Part shown: piece by piece, positions 9,051 through 19,075 of the stretch
Numbering within the stretch: the stretch's first letter is position 1
How the letters are laid out: each line of letters opens with the position of its first letter
Assembly: GCA_012032345.1 (NCBI GenBank)
Contig: JAAUQI010000002.1
Span: forward strand, 62,001-126,000
Origin: Leptolyngbyaceae cyanobacterium RM1_1_2
GTDB taxonomy: Bacteria > Cyanobacteriota > Cyanobacteriia > Phormidesmidales > Phormidesmidaceae
Direction of reading: 5' to 3'
DNA length: 64,000 bases
Translations under genes and position numbers: made by a program
Notes under the pieces: model-generated
What the model was told of the DNA's origin: nothing
The model's database searches: none
The model's input: the letters and a program-made list of their open reading frames with translations, nothing else

Positions 9051-10970
9051 TTATCGCTCCTGCCAGCGTTTTAGCTGAGCTTGAGCGCTGCTGTAGGCTA
9101 CCGTATCCTGGGGCACCAGAATAGCCGCCTGTACAGCCGCCTCAAATTTTCCCTGAGCAGCGCGGGCGCGGGCAATACTGAGAATTTCCTGGCTAAGCTG
9201 CTCTACGCGAACCTGGGCCTTTTGGTACTCGGGGTGTTCGGCTGGAATCTGACGCAGCAGCACAATAGCTTTTTGAAAGGAGGCGGCCTGCCCCGGCTGT
9301 AACATAGCCTGAGACTGCTGTAGCCGCTCCTGGCTAAGCTGGCGCTGCTGCCAGAAGCTAAGCTGCTCTTGGGACTGACGGTGAATCACCGGGGTTTGCT
9401 GGGGAACTAAACGGGCAGTTGCGATCGCACTGGCTAAGTCTCCCTGTGTGGCTGCGGTATTGGCCAGACCTAACAGTGCCTGACTCCATTGCTCAATGAG
9501 CTGCTGCGACTCTTGGTAAAACGGCTCACCAGGCGGAATTTGGCTGAGCTGAGCGATCGCGCTGGATAAGCTCGTGGCCTGATTGGGCTGTACCGTCTGC
9601 TGCACGGCAACAAGTTTGGCCTGATTACCGGCTACCTGCTGGGCTAAACCAGCTTCTGCCTGTGCTTCTAGACGATTGTAGGTATCGTCTCTGGCGGCGG
9701 CTGGAATCTGATCTAGCCAGCGAATAGCTTCAGCATAGCGCTGCTGAGCGATCGCCTGCTGAGCTTGGGTTAAGGCTGAGAGCGCTGTCGCTGATCCAGA
9801 CAGCGGTTCTGCAAATAAAGCTCTGCCAGGCTCTCTAGCATTCTCTGAAGCATCTTTTGGAGCCGCTGGGGGCGGTGCAGGCGGCGTTGCCGCTGCCGTA
9901 CTGGAGCTTGTGCTAGAGCCAGAGTCAGCGCGGGGGGCTGACTCTGGCTGACTGGGGGCTGGAGGCAGCAAACTTGACCGCCCTAGCAGCAGCAGCAGTA
10001 GAGCAAACAGCAAAGCCAGTGGCCCCCACACGCCTACGCGCTGGATTGCGGCTAGAGGTGCGATCGCGCTTGAGGGCTGAGGTCGTCTGGAGTTAGGACG
10101 GGGGGATACTGACGGCACGTTAGCAGGAACTGGCTCAGGCGCTGTCGGCATTAGATTCATCACCGGAAGCTGCGGCGATCGCACCGGACTACTGCTAGCT
10201 GTCGCAGTAGCAGGTATGGGAACTGCTGCCTGAGCGACTGCTGGCACCACCAGCAGAAACCTTTTCTCACTCGGAATCTGAACTGCCGGGTTTTGGGTGG
10301 GTCGCCAGTGGTGTTCGCAAAGTTCTGGCAGTTGCTTTTGTAAATGGGCGGCAATGTGATCGAGAGTAACGCAGCCGCGATGATCTAAGCCCTCTAGTAA
10401 AGCTGCCGTAAACAGACCGTGCTTAACGGCCAGCGTCTCGTGAGAAAACTCTTGCGGCTGACTCGACAGAATTAGAGACAGACCAAAATCGCGGGCTAGG
10501 GCCAGAGACTGCTGGCCGACTGAGCGATCGGCTAGCGCCGCCTGGGAGCGGTTGATGTCTAGCATGATCACAATGTTGTCGGTCGGCGACTGCTTGAACA
10601 GCTCAAAGAGCGACTGCACCGAACAGGCTGTTTCAGGTATGTGGGCCGGATCAACATCAATGGGCAGCAGGTAGTCGCAATCTTGGTAGCAAATGCCGTA
10701 GCCGCTGAAGAAAAACCACAGCACATCGTTGGGCTGTAGCTGCTCCTGGCACTGTTGGATTTGATGTAGGAGAGACTGTTTGTTAGGGTAAGCGGTGGCT
10801 GATGATTGTGCATTAGACGGATCGCTGAGCAATAAACACGCAGCGGGATCGTACCTGGCTGTTTGGGTCAAAAAATGCCAGAGCGCGATCGCATCTTGCC
10901 GCGCATACAGCAGCGGCTGTAAAGACTGATACTGATTGATGCCAACGACGACTGCCCAATGCTGAGTCAT
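9051..10970 (-). CDS. caspase-fold (peptidase C14-like) membrane protein, catalytic dyad lost
   Basis: 639 residues. A p20-like caspase domain (about 3-235) starts with HWAVVVGINQY. The catalytic His of the usual SGHG is Tyr (Y91 in FFFSGYG) and the catalytic Cys of the usual DACR is Asn (N140 in MLDINRS). A proline-rich linker leads to one membrane helix near 315-335 (LLFALLLLLLG), then a C-terminal region (about 395-639) of helical repeats that contain an A..L.QIP motif three or four times. Inactive caspase homologues with a Tyr replacing His are known among cyanobacteria. It is likely a non-proteolytic signalling or scaffold protein. Confidence 0.85.
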   Translation of the reverse strand: MTQHWAVVVGINQYQSLQPLLYARQDAIALWHFLTQTARYDPAACLLLSDPSNAQSSATAYPNKQSLLHQIQQCQEQLQPNDVLWFFFSGYGICYQDCDYLLPIDVDPAHIPETACSVQSLFELFKQSPTDNIVIMLDINRSQAALADRSVGQQSLALARDFGLSLILSSQPQEFSHETLAVKHGLFTAALLEGLDHRGCVTLDHIAAHLQKQLPELCEHHWRPTQNPAVQIPSEKRFLLVVPAVAQAAVPIPATATASSSPVRSPQLPVMNLMPTAPEPVPANVPSVSPRPNSRRPQPSSAIAPLAAIQRVGVWGPLALLFALLLLLLGRSSLLPPAPSQPESAPRADSGSSTSSSTAAATPPAPPPAAPKDASENAREPGRALFAEPLSGSATALSALTQAQQAIAQQRYAEAIRWLDQIPAAARDDTYNRLEAQAEAGLAQQVAGNQAKLVAVQQTVQPNQATSLSSAIAQLSQIPPGEPFYQESQQLIEQWSQALLGLANTAATQGDLASAIATARLVPQQTPVIHRQSQEQLSFWQQRQLSQERLQQSQAMLQPGQAASFQKAIVLLRQIPAEHPEYQKAQVRVEQLSQEILSIARARAAQGKFEAAVQAAILVPQDTVAYSSAQAQLKRWQER

Positions 10971-11303
10971 AACGATTGCGGGGAGCTATCCATTAATTTC
11001 ACAAAAGCCTTGCAGCTAGGCGATCGCAACTCTTCTGTGCCCCGAAGATAGCATAGACTTTCCGGGTTGAAACAAACAATTTGTCAGATCCGTCCTGCTC
11101 CTTAGCGCGCCTGTCCGCTAGCTTGAAACCATCATCAATCAAAATCCTTTTTCAGCCTAAATCCCACTCTTAAATACTGGCCCTGATTATTCTTGATGGC
11201 AGGGCGCAGATCTAAGCTAAGCTTTAACCAAAAATCATCTCGTCTTCAAGCAAACGGGCTTACTCCACAGATCTGAATTATCTGAACCAAAAGAACAAAC
11301 GCA
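10971..11303. other. 333-nt divergent intergenic region
   Basis: It separates the caspase-fold gene (-) from the secreted-protein gene (+). Nothing beyond generic AT-rich stretches is recognised. No open frame or hairpin stands out. Confidence 0.35.
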
Positions 11304-11747
11304 ATGAGCCTACTAACCTTAACGCCTCGAAAAATAGCGAACCTGCTGATTTACTGGCAGCAAGCCTGTTCTCCAATCGGACTTGCTCTACTGCTGACCG
11401 TCTCCGGCGGCATCTGGCTAGGACAAACCGCGATCGCGCCTCAGGCTGCTCAAGCTTACACCTCTCGCACGAGCCTCTTCCTGGTACGAGGGGAAAATGA
11501 AGGCTACGAAACTTTGATTCGTCGAGGGGACATAACAGCTAGAGCTGCCGCCCAGCGAAGCTTTGACGCTGACCTGCTGGCGACTGAGGTGATCGTAACC
11601 GTCACCGCTGAAAGTCAGGGCATCGCGCTGCCTATCATGATGCTACAGGTTAGCCGCCGCCAGTGGAGCGATCGCCCCGATCCTCGGTACTGGGCTACCT
11701 ACTATCCCAACGCTAGAGTACTGCTGTTTTCTGAGAGCGCTCTGTAA
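11304..11747 (+). CDS. putative secreted protein, unknown function
   Basis: 147 residues. Residues 24-52 are hydrophobic (LALLLTVSGGIWLG) and end in AAQA, a plausible signal-peptidase site, so about 95 residues would be exported. The mature part contains a beta-rich stretch ATEVIVTVTAESQG and a Trp/Tyr-rich end (RYWATYYPNARVLLF). No family recognised. It sits 68 nt before rpmF on the same strand but is probably a separate unit. Confidence 0.65.
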   Translation: MSLLTLTPRKIANLLIYWQQACSPIGLALLLTVSGGIWLGQTAIAPQAAQAYTSRTSLFLVRGENEGYETLIRRGDITARAAAQRSFDADLLATEVIVTVTAESQGIALPIMMLQVSRRQWSDRPDPRYWATYYPNARVLLFSESAL

Positions 11748-11815
11748 TTTTTTTGTTTTTTCAGACAAATGCTTTATGATTGGAAGGTTGTCAAGAATTC
11801 TCAAGTTTTCCAGTC

Positions 11816-11995
11816 ATGGCGGTTCCAAAGAAGAAAACCTCAAAATCTAAGCGCAGTATACGCCGTTCAAACTGGAAACGGCAGGCAGCGCTAGAGGCCA
11901 AAAAAGCTCTATCCCTCGGCAAATCAGTATTGACTGGTCGCTCTAGCAGCTTCATCTACGAAGAAGATGAAGCTGAAGACGACGACGAAGAGTAA
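11816..11995 (+). CDS. rpmF: 50S ribosomal protein L32
   Basis: 59 residues beginning [14 protein letters not shown], the universal L32 N-terminus, with the basic SNWKR.A stretch and the acidic tail typical of cyanobacterial L32. The true start is the ATG at 11816. The open frame extends 36 nt further upstream, but that part is not L32-like. The bacterial zinc Cys pair is absent, as in other cyanobacterial and plastid L32. A component of the large ribosomal subunit. Confidence 0.96.
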   Translation: MAVPKKKTSKSKRSIRRSNWKRQAALEAKKALSLGKSVLTGRSSSFIYEEDEAEDDDEE

Positions 11996-12166
11996 TCGCT
12001 TCAAAAACCGGGTTAGCTGCGAAAGGAAAACATGCCATCCGCTCTTAGAGAGTTGAGGACAGCGACCTTAGGGCCATCAGCTCCGCTGGAGCAGGGCTAG
12101 CAGCTTCTGAGCTAATCTCCTGACTGCCGCTATATCTGACTAGAAGATAAAGTCGAGCTTACTCTC

Positions 12167-12436
12167 TCAATGTTCGCCGGGATGCAGAGGACTCGACGCA
12201 GCGGCATTGTTTAGCGACCAGTAATACTCAATCGCAATGCCTGAACTGCGGCAGCTTTCCTCAAGCTGCTTCTGCTGAGACAGGGCTTTACGCAGCGTGA
12301 TAATTAGCTCTTGAATTTGCTGCTGCTGGGGCGATCGCCGCTGTAGAGCAAACAAAGTTTGCCGCTCTAATAGCTGCATTAGCAGTTCGTAGTGAATGTG
12401 AGAAGGCAGCGGCACTGGCTGATCCATAGGCTCCAT
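12167..12436 (-). CDS. small conserved cyanobacterial protein (DUF5340-like)
   Basis: 89 residues, soluble and helical. The core PLPSHIHYELLMQLLERQT followed by a Gln-rich helix and a YYWSLNN end resembles the cyanobacterial family DUF5340; that identification is from memory and moderate. Function unknown. It lies 33 nt downstream of trpC on the same strand, so it may be the last gene of a lpdA-trpC unit. Confidence 0.65.
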   Translation of the reverse strand: MEPMDQPVPLPSHIHYELLMQLLERQTLFALQRRSPQQQQIQELIITLRKALSQQKQLEESCRSSGIAIEYYWSLNNAAASSPLHPGEH

Positions 12437-12469
12437 CGCAAGCTAAGTCCAACAGGGGGCAAGATTGTC

Positions 12470-13351
12470 TTAATCAAACAGGGCAGCAGCAGCGGCACCG
12501 GGATCTGGCTGCCTGATTAAAGATTCTCCCACTAACACCGCCTGCGCCCCCGCCTGCCGAACTAAGCGAACATCTGCCGCAGTCAACAGGCCCGATTCGC
12601 TGACAATCAAGGCATTGCGCAGCTGTAGGTCAGCCTGACGCTGCGCTATCAGCGTTTGGGTCGTGGCTAAGTCTGTGGTAAAATCCTCTAGATTCCGATT
12701 GTTGATGCCGATTAGCTGAACTTCCTTGATCGCCAGCACTCGATCTAGCTCTTCTAACGTGTGAACTTCCACCAGAGCATTCATTCCTAGTGCCTGGGCA
12801 ATCCGAACAAAATAGCTGAGATCTTTGTCTGAGAGCACGGCAGCAATGAGCAAAACAGCGTCTGCGCCGCTCACCCGCGCTAGGTAAATCTGATAGGGAT
12901 AAATTAGAAAATCCTTGCACAGGAGAGGAACATCAACCGTCGCCCGGATCGCGGCAAGATAGGCAAAATCACCTTGAAAAAATTCTTTATCCGTCAGCAC
13001 AGACAGACAGGTAGCAGCGCCTGCTACGTAAGCTCGGGCAATTTCGACCGGGTCAAAGTCTGGCCGGATGACGCCTTGGCTGGGAGACGCTTTTTTGACT
13101 TCCGCGATCAGCGCTGGCTGAGTCTTGCCGTGACGCAGGGCTGCTAAAAAATTTCGCGGTGACTCAGTTGTTAGCACTTGCCGCTGCAGTTCCGCTAAGG
13201 ATAGCTGCTCCCGCATCTGGCTGACTTCGATTTCTTTATGCCAGATAATTTTTTCCAGAATATTACGCGGTTCTGCTTCTGGGACGCGCACCTGATAGCT
13301 CAGATTTTGTACTTGAATTGCTGGATTGGGGGGGCGTCGTCGAATCTTCAT
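12470..13351 (-). CDS. trpC: indole-3-glycerol phosphate synthase
   Basis: 293 residues from the ATG at 13351 ([10 protein letters not shown]), the usual cyanobacterial N-terminus. The frame stays open upstream to 13465, but that stretch overlaps lpdA and is not TrpC-like. TIM-barrel enzyme of tryptophan biosynthesis that closes the indole ring. Motifs: [12 protein letters not shown] (catalytic Lys, phosphate-side), [23 protein letters not shown] and SESGL..., ending in VGESLIR. The start is 25 nt downstream of the lpdA stop, indicating co-transcription. Confidence 0.95.
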   Translation of the reverse strand: MKIRRRPPNPAIQVQNLSYQVRVPEAEPRNILEKIIWHKEIEVSQMREQLSLAELQRQVLTTESPRNFLAALRHGKTQPALIAEVKKASPSQGVIRPDFDPVEIARAYVAGAATCLSVLTDKEFFQGDFAYLAAIRATVDVPLLCKDFLIYPYQIYLARVSGADAVLLIAAVLSDKDLSYFVRIAQALGMNALVEVHTLEELDRVLAIKEVQLIGINNRNLEDFTTDLATTQTLIAQRQADLQLRNALIVSESGLLTAADVRLVRQAGAQAVLVGESLIRQPDPGAAAAALFD

Positions 13352-13376
13352 AAGTACTGATTCAGGGGTGAAATAA

Positions 13377-14810
13377 CTACCGGACAACCTCGGCGCGCTT
13401 AAAGGCTTCATCCAAAACCTCTGAAAGCGTTGGATGAGTGTGAACCATAAAGGACAAATCTTCAACCGATATCTTTTGGGCGATCGCGTTAGCAGCTTCC
13501 TGAATCAGGTCAGAAGCATGAAGGCCAATAATATGCGCCCCTAAAACCTCTCCGGTGTCTTTGCGGTAAACGATTTTGGCAAGTCCTTCCCCCTCGCCTT
13601 CAGCTAGCGCCTTGGAGTTGCCCTTGAAGTAAGTTCGTACCACGTCTACCTTAAATCCTTCCTGCTCTGCCAGTTCTTTGGCCGCAGGCTCGGTTAGCCC
13701 CACAAAGCTCACTTCAGGGTGCGTAAAAGCCGCTGCCGGAATGCTGAGATAGTTAACCTGGCGGGGGCGATCGCAGATGTTTTCAACTGCTATAACACCT
13801 TGGGCTGAAGCAGCGTGGGCCAGCATCATCTTACCCATCGCGTCGCCAATAGCCCAGAGATGGGGCACCGGCTCTGCATTTCTCAAGACGCTTAAATGCT
13901 CATCGGTGGCAATAAAGCCGCGCCTGTCTAGCTCGACGCCAACGCTCTCAAGGCCAAGATTTTTGGTCGCCGGAATTCGACCTGTGGCCACCAGGCAGGC
14001 GTCTACCTCCAGCACCTCACTGACTTCCTTGGTGTTTGGATTAGCCAGCTCAATCACAACAGGTGAACCCGGTTTGACCGTTTTGGCCATCAGGCCAACT
14101 TTTGTTTCAATATCGCGCGGATTAATCAACACCCGCTGCGCCATTTTGGCAATATCAGGATCAAAGGTAGGCATCAGCCGATCGAGGGCTTCGATCATAG
14201 TCACCTCTGACCCCAAGGCTGTGTAAATATCAGAAAACTCCAGCCCAATATAGCCACTGCCAATAATCGCCACCCACTGGGGTAGCCAGTCTAAGGTTAA
14301 AGCCTCATCGCTGGTGAAAACGGTTTTACCGTCTAGCTCAATTCCCGGAGGCACAAAAGGAATAGAGCCGGTTGATAAAAGAATATCTCTGGCAGTAAGA
14401 ACCTGACTGCCCGATTCACTTTCCACCACTACCTTTTGTTCGCCTGCAACCTTGCCCCAGCCTCGAATCACCTTGACCCCAAGTCGGGTCAAGCTGTTGC
14501 TCATATCGCCTCGAATTTTACCCACTAAATCTTTAGCATGATCGGCGATCGCCTGCCGTTCAAACGACACGTTTCCCACTTGAATGCCCAGAGACTTGAG
14601 ATGGTGAGCATTGCGCAGCTCTCGTACTCTGCCGGAGGCTGCCAGCAGCGCCTTAGAAGGAATACAGCCGCGATTAACACAGGTTCCTCCCATGTCTGCG
14701 ACTTCAATAATGGCTGTTTTAAGACCGCACTTGACAGCGTGGAGTGCCGCACCGTGTCCGCCTACGCCAGCCCCGATAATCACTAAGTCGTAATCGAACG
14801 CCTGACTCAC
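13377..14810 (-). CDS. lpdA: dihydrolipoyl dehydrogenase
   Basis: 477 residues. FAD-binding [13 protein letters not shown] at the N-terminus, the redox-active disulphide [14 protein letters not shown], an NAD-binding [13 protein letters not shown] motif near 190, and the C-terminal [13 protein letters not shown] dimer/active-site motif with the His-Glu pair. It is the E3 subunit of pyruvate dehydrogenase, also used by glycine decarboxylase. The start is GTG at 14810, supported by AGGAG 8 nt upstream. It leads a probable lpdA-trpC unit, an arrangement without an obvious metabolic link. Confidence 0.95.
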   Translation of the reverse strand: MSQAFDYDLVIIGAGVGGHGAALHAVKCGLKTAIIEVADMGGTCVNRGCIPSKALLAASGRVRELRNAHHLKSLGIQVGNVSFERQAIADHAKDLVGKIRGDMSNSLTRLGVKVIRGWGKVAGEQKVVVESESGSQVLTARDILLSTGSIPFVPPGIELDGKTVFTSDEALTLDWLPQWVAIIGSGYIGLEFSDIYTALGSEVTMIEALDRLMPTFDPDIAKMAQRVLINPRDIETKVGLMAKTVKPGSPVVIELANPNTKEVSEVLEVDACLVATGRIPATKNLGLESVGVELDRRGFIATDEHLSVLRNAEPVPHLWAIGDAMGKMMLAHAASAQGVIAVENICDRPRQVNYLSIPAAAFTHPEVSFVGLTEPAAKELAEQEGFKVDVVRTYFKGNSKALAEGEGEGLAKIVYRKDTGEVLGAHIIGLHASDLIQEAANAIAQKISVEDLSFMVHTHPTLSEVLDEAFKRAEVVR

Positions 14811-15092
14811 ATCCCTCTCCTGAATTTAATGGGCATTTAGTGAATTTAACTAACTCATTAGCAGCTGCTAGATAATTAACGACGCTAGCAATACCATAGA
14901 CATCGTTACACAAAATTACACACTTCACCGTGATGCTCAAAGACTCACTGCGCTATGAGCGTTTTATCTGAGGCAATTTCTGTTTTTACTCGGTTGATAT
15001 TTGCCCCGTTGATAAGTTGAATATCAGGTAAGGCATTCTAAACAGGTGCCTGGTTTGAAGATTTCCTGCATTTGAATTCTGGAGCGGATTGT

Positions 15093-15356
15093 ATGCAAGA
15101 CCCCCCTCAAGAGCACCGTCATCATGCCGCAAAAGAGTTCAGGCGGTCTTTAGAGGCGCTGGAGGCTTTTCTGAATTTGTCAGAGGAAGAACAGGCGCTT
15201 TTTAGAGCAGCAGATTCTGCCGAACCGAAGGAAGCTGGTGAAGCATCTAGCAGTCCTGACAATCAGATAGACTTAGCCGCCTTGGAAGAAGCCGTCGCCG
15301 ATATTGAGCGCTACATGGAAAGTCGCTCTGCCGAACCCCCTAGGCAAGGGGGTTAA
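15093..15356 (+). CDS. small acidic hypothetical protein
   Basis: 87 residues, acidic, mostly helical (EFRRSLEALEAFLNLSEEEQ, LAALEEAVADIERYME). The ATG at 15093 has GGAG 8 nt upstream; an in-frame TTG lies earlier at 15072. No known domain. It converges on the methyltransferase gene and their ends overlap by 4 nt (15353-15356). Confidence 0.65.
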   Translation: MQDPPQEHRHHAAKEFRRSLEALEAFLNLSEEEQALFRAADSAEPKEAGEASSSPDNQIDLAALEEAVADIERYMESRSAEPPRQGG

Positions 15357-16132
15357 CTTTGTCGCTGGCGCTGAGCTTCAAACAGAATAATAGCTGCCGC
15401 GATCGCCACGTTGAGAGACTCCACTGCCGGACTGATAGGAATTTTAACTACGTCGGTTGCTAGAATTGACAGCTCTGGTGTCAGCCCACTCCCTTCGTTA
15501 CCCAACAGCAAAACCGTTGGTGGACGCAAATCACAGCTCCAGTAGTCACGTGTGGCCTCAGCGGCTGTGGCCAGCACCTGTACACCTCTCTGACGCCACT
15601 GCTCGATTTGCTCAGATAGATCAGGACTAATCTGCATGGGTAGCTTAAACCACTGCCCTGCTGTAGAGCGTAAAACTTTGGGATGATCTAAATCAACGCT
15701 ATCCTGGCTGAGCCAAAGACCGTCAACGTCAGCAGCAGCAGCGGTACGAATAATCGCTCCTAAATTGCCAGGGTCTTGAATCGTTTCTAAAACCAGACCC
15801 AAACTAGGCTTAGCTGGACAAGAATTAATCGCCCTGCGGCTGGCCGTGGCCACAACACCGTCTGGATTTACCGTAGTGGCTACTGCTTTGAGCACTTCCG
15901 GCGAAACCAGCTCAGAGCAACGAGCCTGAGCGATCGCCTGCTGCCAAAGCTGAGGATAACGGCCCTGCCACTGCAGCGTATAGCAAACAACCTCAATCGG
16001 ATAGCTAGCAGCGCAGGCAGCTTCTAGCAAATGCGTTCCCTCAATTAGAAACTGCCGCTGCGATCGCCGTTCTTTAGCCTGCCTGAGCTTGCGAATTTGT
16101 TTGACCAGCGGATTTTGCAGGCTAGTGAGCAT
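15353..16132 (-). CDS. SpoU/TrmH-family RNA 2'-O-methyltransferase
   Basis: 259 residues. An N-terminal RNA-binding part (KQIRKLRQAKERRSQRQFLIEG) is followed by the SPOUT knot with its three motifs: LETIQDPGNLGAIIRTA, LLLGNEGSGL and PAVESLNVAIAAAIILFE. The family transfers methyl from S-adenosylmethionine to ribose 2'-OH of rRNA or tRNA. The exact target (an RlmB-type 23S site is the common annotation) cannot be set from sequence. Confidence 0.92.
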   Translation of the reverse strand: MLTSLQNPLVKQIRKLRQAKERRSQRQFLIEGTHLLEAACAASYPIEVVCYTLQWQGRYPQLWQQAIAQARCSELVSPEVLKAVATTVNPDGVVATASRRAINSCPAKPSLGLVLETIQDPGNLGAIIRTAAAADVDGLWLSQDSVDLDHPKVLRSTAGQWFKLPMQISPDLSEQIEQWRQRGVQVLATAAEATRDYWSCDLRPPTVLLLGNEGSGLTPELSILATDVVKIPISPAVESLNVAIAAAIILFEAQRQRQS

Positions 16133-16420
16133 GGGGGAGACGGTTACAGCTATAGGTTTGTAGTGGCGAAAACTGGCCCATTAGCCCCCCCAATACGGAC
16201 ATTAAATATTTTGTTGAAAAATGTAAGCAACCATAAGACAATCTGACTGAATCGTGCCCTGCATTCTGCCTGACATGGGCCTGTCGCAGGCGGACAACCT
16301 CCAGCCTACGGATTTGTGTAAAGATCAGTCAGACAGATCAGAATCGTCCTCAACGGCTCTGCAAAGTCCTGGTTTTCGCTGTTTCTGGCTATGGCTTAAG
16401 CGGCTAGAGCCTTTACCTAT

Positions 16421-16503
16421 GCGGAACCCGGGACTTGAACCCGGAAGTTCTAAAGAACACTAGAACCTGAATCTAGCGCGTCTACCAATTCCGCCAGTTC
16501 CGC
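16421..16503 (-). tRNA. tRNA-Leu(CAG)
   Basis: 83 nt folding as a class II tRNA with a long variable arm. Acceptor arms GCGGAAC and GTTCCGC pair fully. The D-arm has GGCGGAATTGGTAGACGC. The anticodon stem CTAGA/TCTAG encloses TTCAGGT, anticodon CAG. The T-arm contains GGGTTCAAGTCCC. No 3' CCA is encoded. Confidence 0.93.
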
Positions 16504-16706
16504 ACTGGGCGCAGTTATTGCTGCGGTTCATAATCATCAGACAAACTGGGGGTATTCGTCAACCCATTGCTGCTCAAAGTAACCTGTTTTTTTGTGTTCA
16601 AACCTCAGCCAATTCTCAATCTCGTAAGATTCAGAGATGTCCTTCGGGTGAGTTTCAGGTAGAATCTAACCGAATTACTAGCGCCACACTTTTGGAGGAC
16701 ACTGCC

Positions 16707-18081
16707 ATTACTTCCCCCACCGTTACCCCCAACTCATCTGTCCCCGATAGCGCCAATAGCGTCCTCGAAATTTGGGGCAAGCATTCGCTCAAGGGTCAAG
16801 TCCAGATCAGCGGAGCCAAAAATTCAGCTTTGGTGGTGATGGCAGGTGCTTTGCTCTGTTCGCAAGACTGCCGTATTCGCAACATTCCCTCTCTGGTGGA
16901 TGTGGCTCGTATGGGTGAAGTCCTGCTGGCGCTAGGCGTCAAAGTGGAGCACAGTGCTGATACGCTAACCATTGACTCGGCCCATCTCAGCCACTCTCGT
17001 GCTCCCTATGAGCTGGTGAGTCAGCTCAGGGCCAGTTTCTTTGTGATTGGCCCTTTGCTGGCGCGTTTAGGCGTGGCTCGGGTGCCCTGCCAGGGGGCTG
17101 CGCCATCGGTGCTCGTCCGGTTGATCTGCATGTGCGAGGGCTGCGGGCAATGGGGGCTGAAGTGCATATTGACCACGGCACGGTTCATGCCTGCGTGCGA
17201 GGCAGTCGCGGTCGCCTGCAGGGTGCGCGGATTTACCTAGACTATCCCAGCGTTGGAGCGACTGAAACGCTGATGATGGCCGCTACTCTGGCCGATGGTG
17301 AAACTATCATTGAGAATGCCGCTCAAGAGCCAGAGGTGGTTGATTTGGCCAATTTCTGCCGCGCGATGGGTGCTCGGATTCGTGGAGCTGGTACCAACAC
17401 TATTACCATTTCTGGCGTTCCTAGCCTGCATTCAACTGACTACAGCATTATTCCCGATCGCATTGAAGCTGGCACTTTTTTAATTGCAGCCGCGATTACC
17501 AGCTCTGAAATCACGCTATCTCCAGTGCTGCCCGCTCACCTTACTGCGGTAGTTGCGAAGCTACGTGAAGCGGGGGCTGAAATTATTCCTGAAGCCCATA
17601 ACCGTTTGCGGATTAAGGCGGGACCGCAAATTTTGGCGACGGATACCCAAACCCGTCCATTCCCGGGTTTTCCTACCGACATGCAGGCCCAGTTTATGGC
17701 CTTGATGACGCTGAGCAACGGCAACAGCATGATTACAGAAACGGTTTTTGAGAACCGTTTGCGCCATGTGGGAGAACTGGTACGCATGGGAGCGGACATT
17801 CGAATGAAAGGAAACTGCGCTATCGTTCGCGGTGTACCCTTTTTAGCAGGAGCACCCGTTACTGCTACTGATCTGCGGGCTTCCGCAGCGCTGGTTTGGC
17901 GGGTTTAGCCGCAGAGGGCAAAACCCAGATTCAAGGACTGCATCATCTAGATCGTGGTTATGACAATCTAGAATATAAGCTGCAGCAGCTAGGGGCCAAC
18001 CTGCAGCGGATTTCGATAGAAACGGCTGAAGAGGTTACCCAACCCGTCGAAGCAGCAGCTGTTTCAGTAGTAGCTGAGTAA
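16707..18081 (+). CDS. murA: UDP-GlcNAc 1-carboxyvinyltransferase (MurA), two apparent frameshifts
   Basis: First committed step of peptidoglycan synthesis: transfer of enolpyruvate from PEP to UDP-GlcNAc. The protein is readable across three frames. The first (to about 17097) carries [23 protein letters not shown]. The second (about 17098-17895) carries [22 protein letters not shown] and [12 protein letters not shown]. The third has [22 protein letters not shown]. Each junction needs one extra base, in the G5 run 17093-17097 (6 expected) and the T3 run 17895-17897 (4 expected). The family substrate-binding Cys region lies at the first break. The likely start is ATT 16707, with GGAGG at 16694-16698; no ATG or GTG fits. 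MurA is essential, so base-calling errors are the simplest explanation. Confidence 0.88.
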
Positions 18082-18199
18082 GGTTTGCTATTTTGCCTCG
18101 GTGCTACCTCATAGTCTAGCTATACTAGCAGGAGGTGTCTTTGCTGCCGGTGTTCAGGCCAAAGATTGGGGCTATCAATCTACAAACGGTTACGCTGAT

Positions 18200-19075
18200 A
18201 TGATGAATATTTCCAAAATGTTGCTGGTAGGTCTGAGGGCCGATCATTTTCGCCATCCCTTAGACCTAGAGGCGACCCAGGCGCTTAAGCAGCTGCCCGG
18301 GCTTGATATCTTTGTGCGCAATCTCGTAGGCCCGGTGGCCGAGCAGTTTTTCTATTTAGAAAATATTGCCTCTAGCGTTTTAGTCAGCGATCGCCAGCTA
18401 CCTCACCTGTACGAGCTTTTGCAGGAAGCCTGCCGGATTTTAGACCTTGAAGCTCCCCAGCTCTATATTCGCCAGCACCCGGTTCCTAACGCTTACACGT
18501 TTGCAATGCGGGGCAAGCAGCCCTTTATCGTCGTCCATACGTCTCTAATTGAGCTGCTGACGCCGCCGGAGATTCAGGCGGTAATCGCTCATGAACTGGG
18601 GCACCTCAAGTGTGACCACAGCGTCTACTTAACACTGGCTAACCTGATTGCTTTAGCCGCTAGCCAGCTGCCAATGGGGGCGGTGCTGGTGCAAAGCTTT
18701 CAGTCCCAAATTTTAGAATGGGTGCGCTGTGCCGAATTTACCTGCGATCGCGCAGCGCTGTTGGTAGCTCAAGATCCCAAAGTAGTCGCTTCGCTGCTCA
18801 TGAAGCTTTCTGGGGGATCTCCCTCGCTAGCCCCTCAGCTTAACTTAGAAGCCTTCTTAGAGCAGGCTCGCTCTTACGATGCCATTAGCGACTCCCAGCT
18901 AGGCGAAATGCTCAAGCAAGCCCGCACCAGCGAAATGACCCATCCGGTTCCGGTATTGAGAGCCAGAGAAATTGACCAGTGGGCCAGCAGCCGTGATTAC
19001 CAACAGCTTTTACATCGGGGCTTAATTCAGTATAATAGTGAGGCTACTCCTAAGGGCGGATGGCGGAATTGGTAG
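18200..19075 (+). CDS. M48-family zinc metallopeptidase
   Basis: 291 residues from the first of two tandem ATGs at 18200; the frame is open further upstream. HELGH at 131-135 supplies two zinc ligands and the catalytic Glu; the third ligand is probably the Glu in WVRCAEFTCDRA. A weakly hydrophobic segment (YLTLANLIALAASQLPMG) follows the motif. The family cleaves membrane or misfolded proteins. The last seven codons and the TAG stop lie inside the tRNA-Leu gene that starts at 19054, so the C-terminal GGWRNW is dictated by tRNA sequence. The tRNA promoter is also embedded in this coding region. Confidence 0.9.
   Translation: MMNISKMLLVGLRADHFRHPLDLEATQALKQLPGLDIFVRNLVGPVAEQFFYLENIASSVLVSDRQLPHLYELLQEACRILDLEAPQLYIRQHPVPNAYTFAMRGKQPFIVVHTSLIELLTPPEIQAVIAHELGHLKCDHSVYLTLANLIALAASQLPMGAVLVQSFQSQILEWVRCAEFTCDRAALLVAQDPKVVASLLMKLSGGSPSLAPQLNLEAFLEQARSYDAISDSQLGEMLKQARTSEMTHPVPVLRAREIDQWASSRDYQQLLHRGLIQYNSEATPKGGWRNW
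19009..19036 (+). promoter_or_regulatory. sigma70-type promoter of tRNA-Leu(CAA), inside the M48 gene
   Basis: TTTACA at 19009-19014 and a perfect TATAAT at 19031-19036 are separated by 16 nt. Transcription would begin near 19043, about 11 nt before the mature tRNA. It lies wholly within the protease reading frame. Confidence 0.6.
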
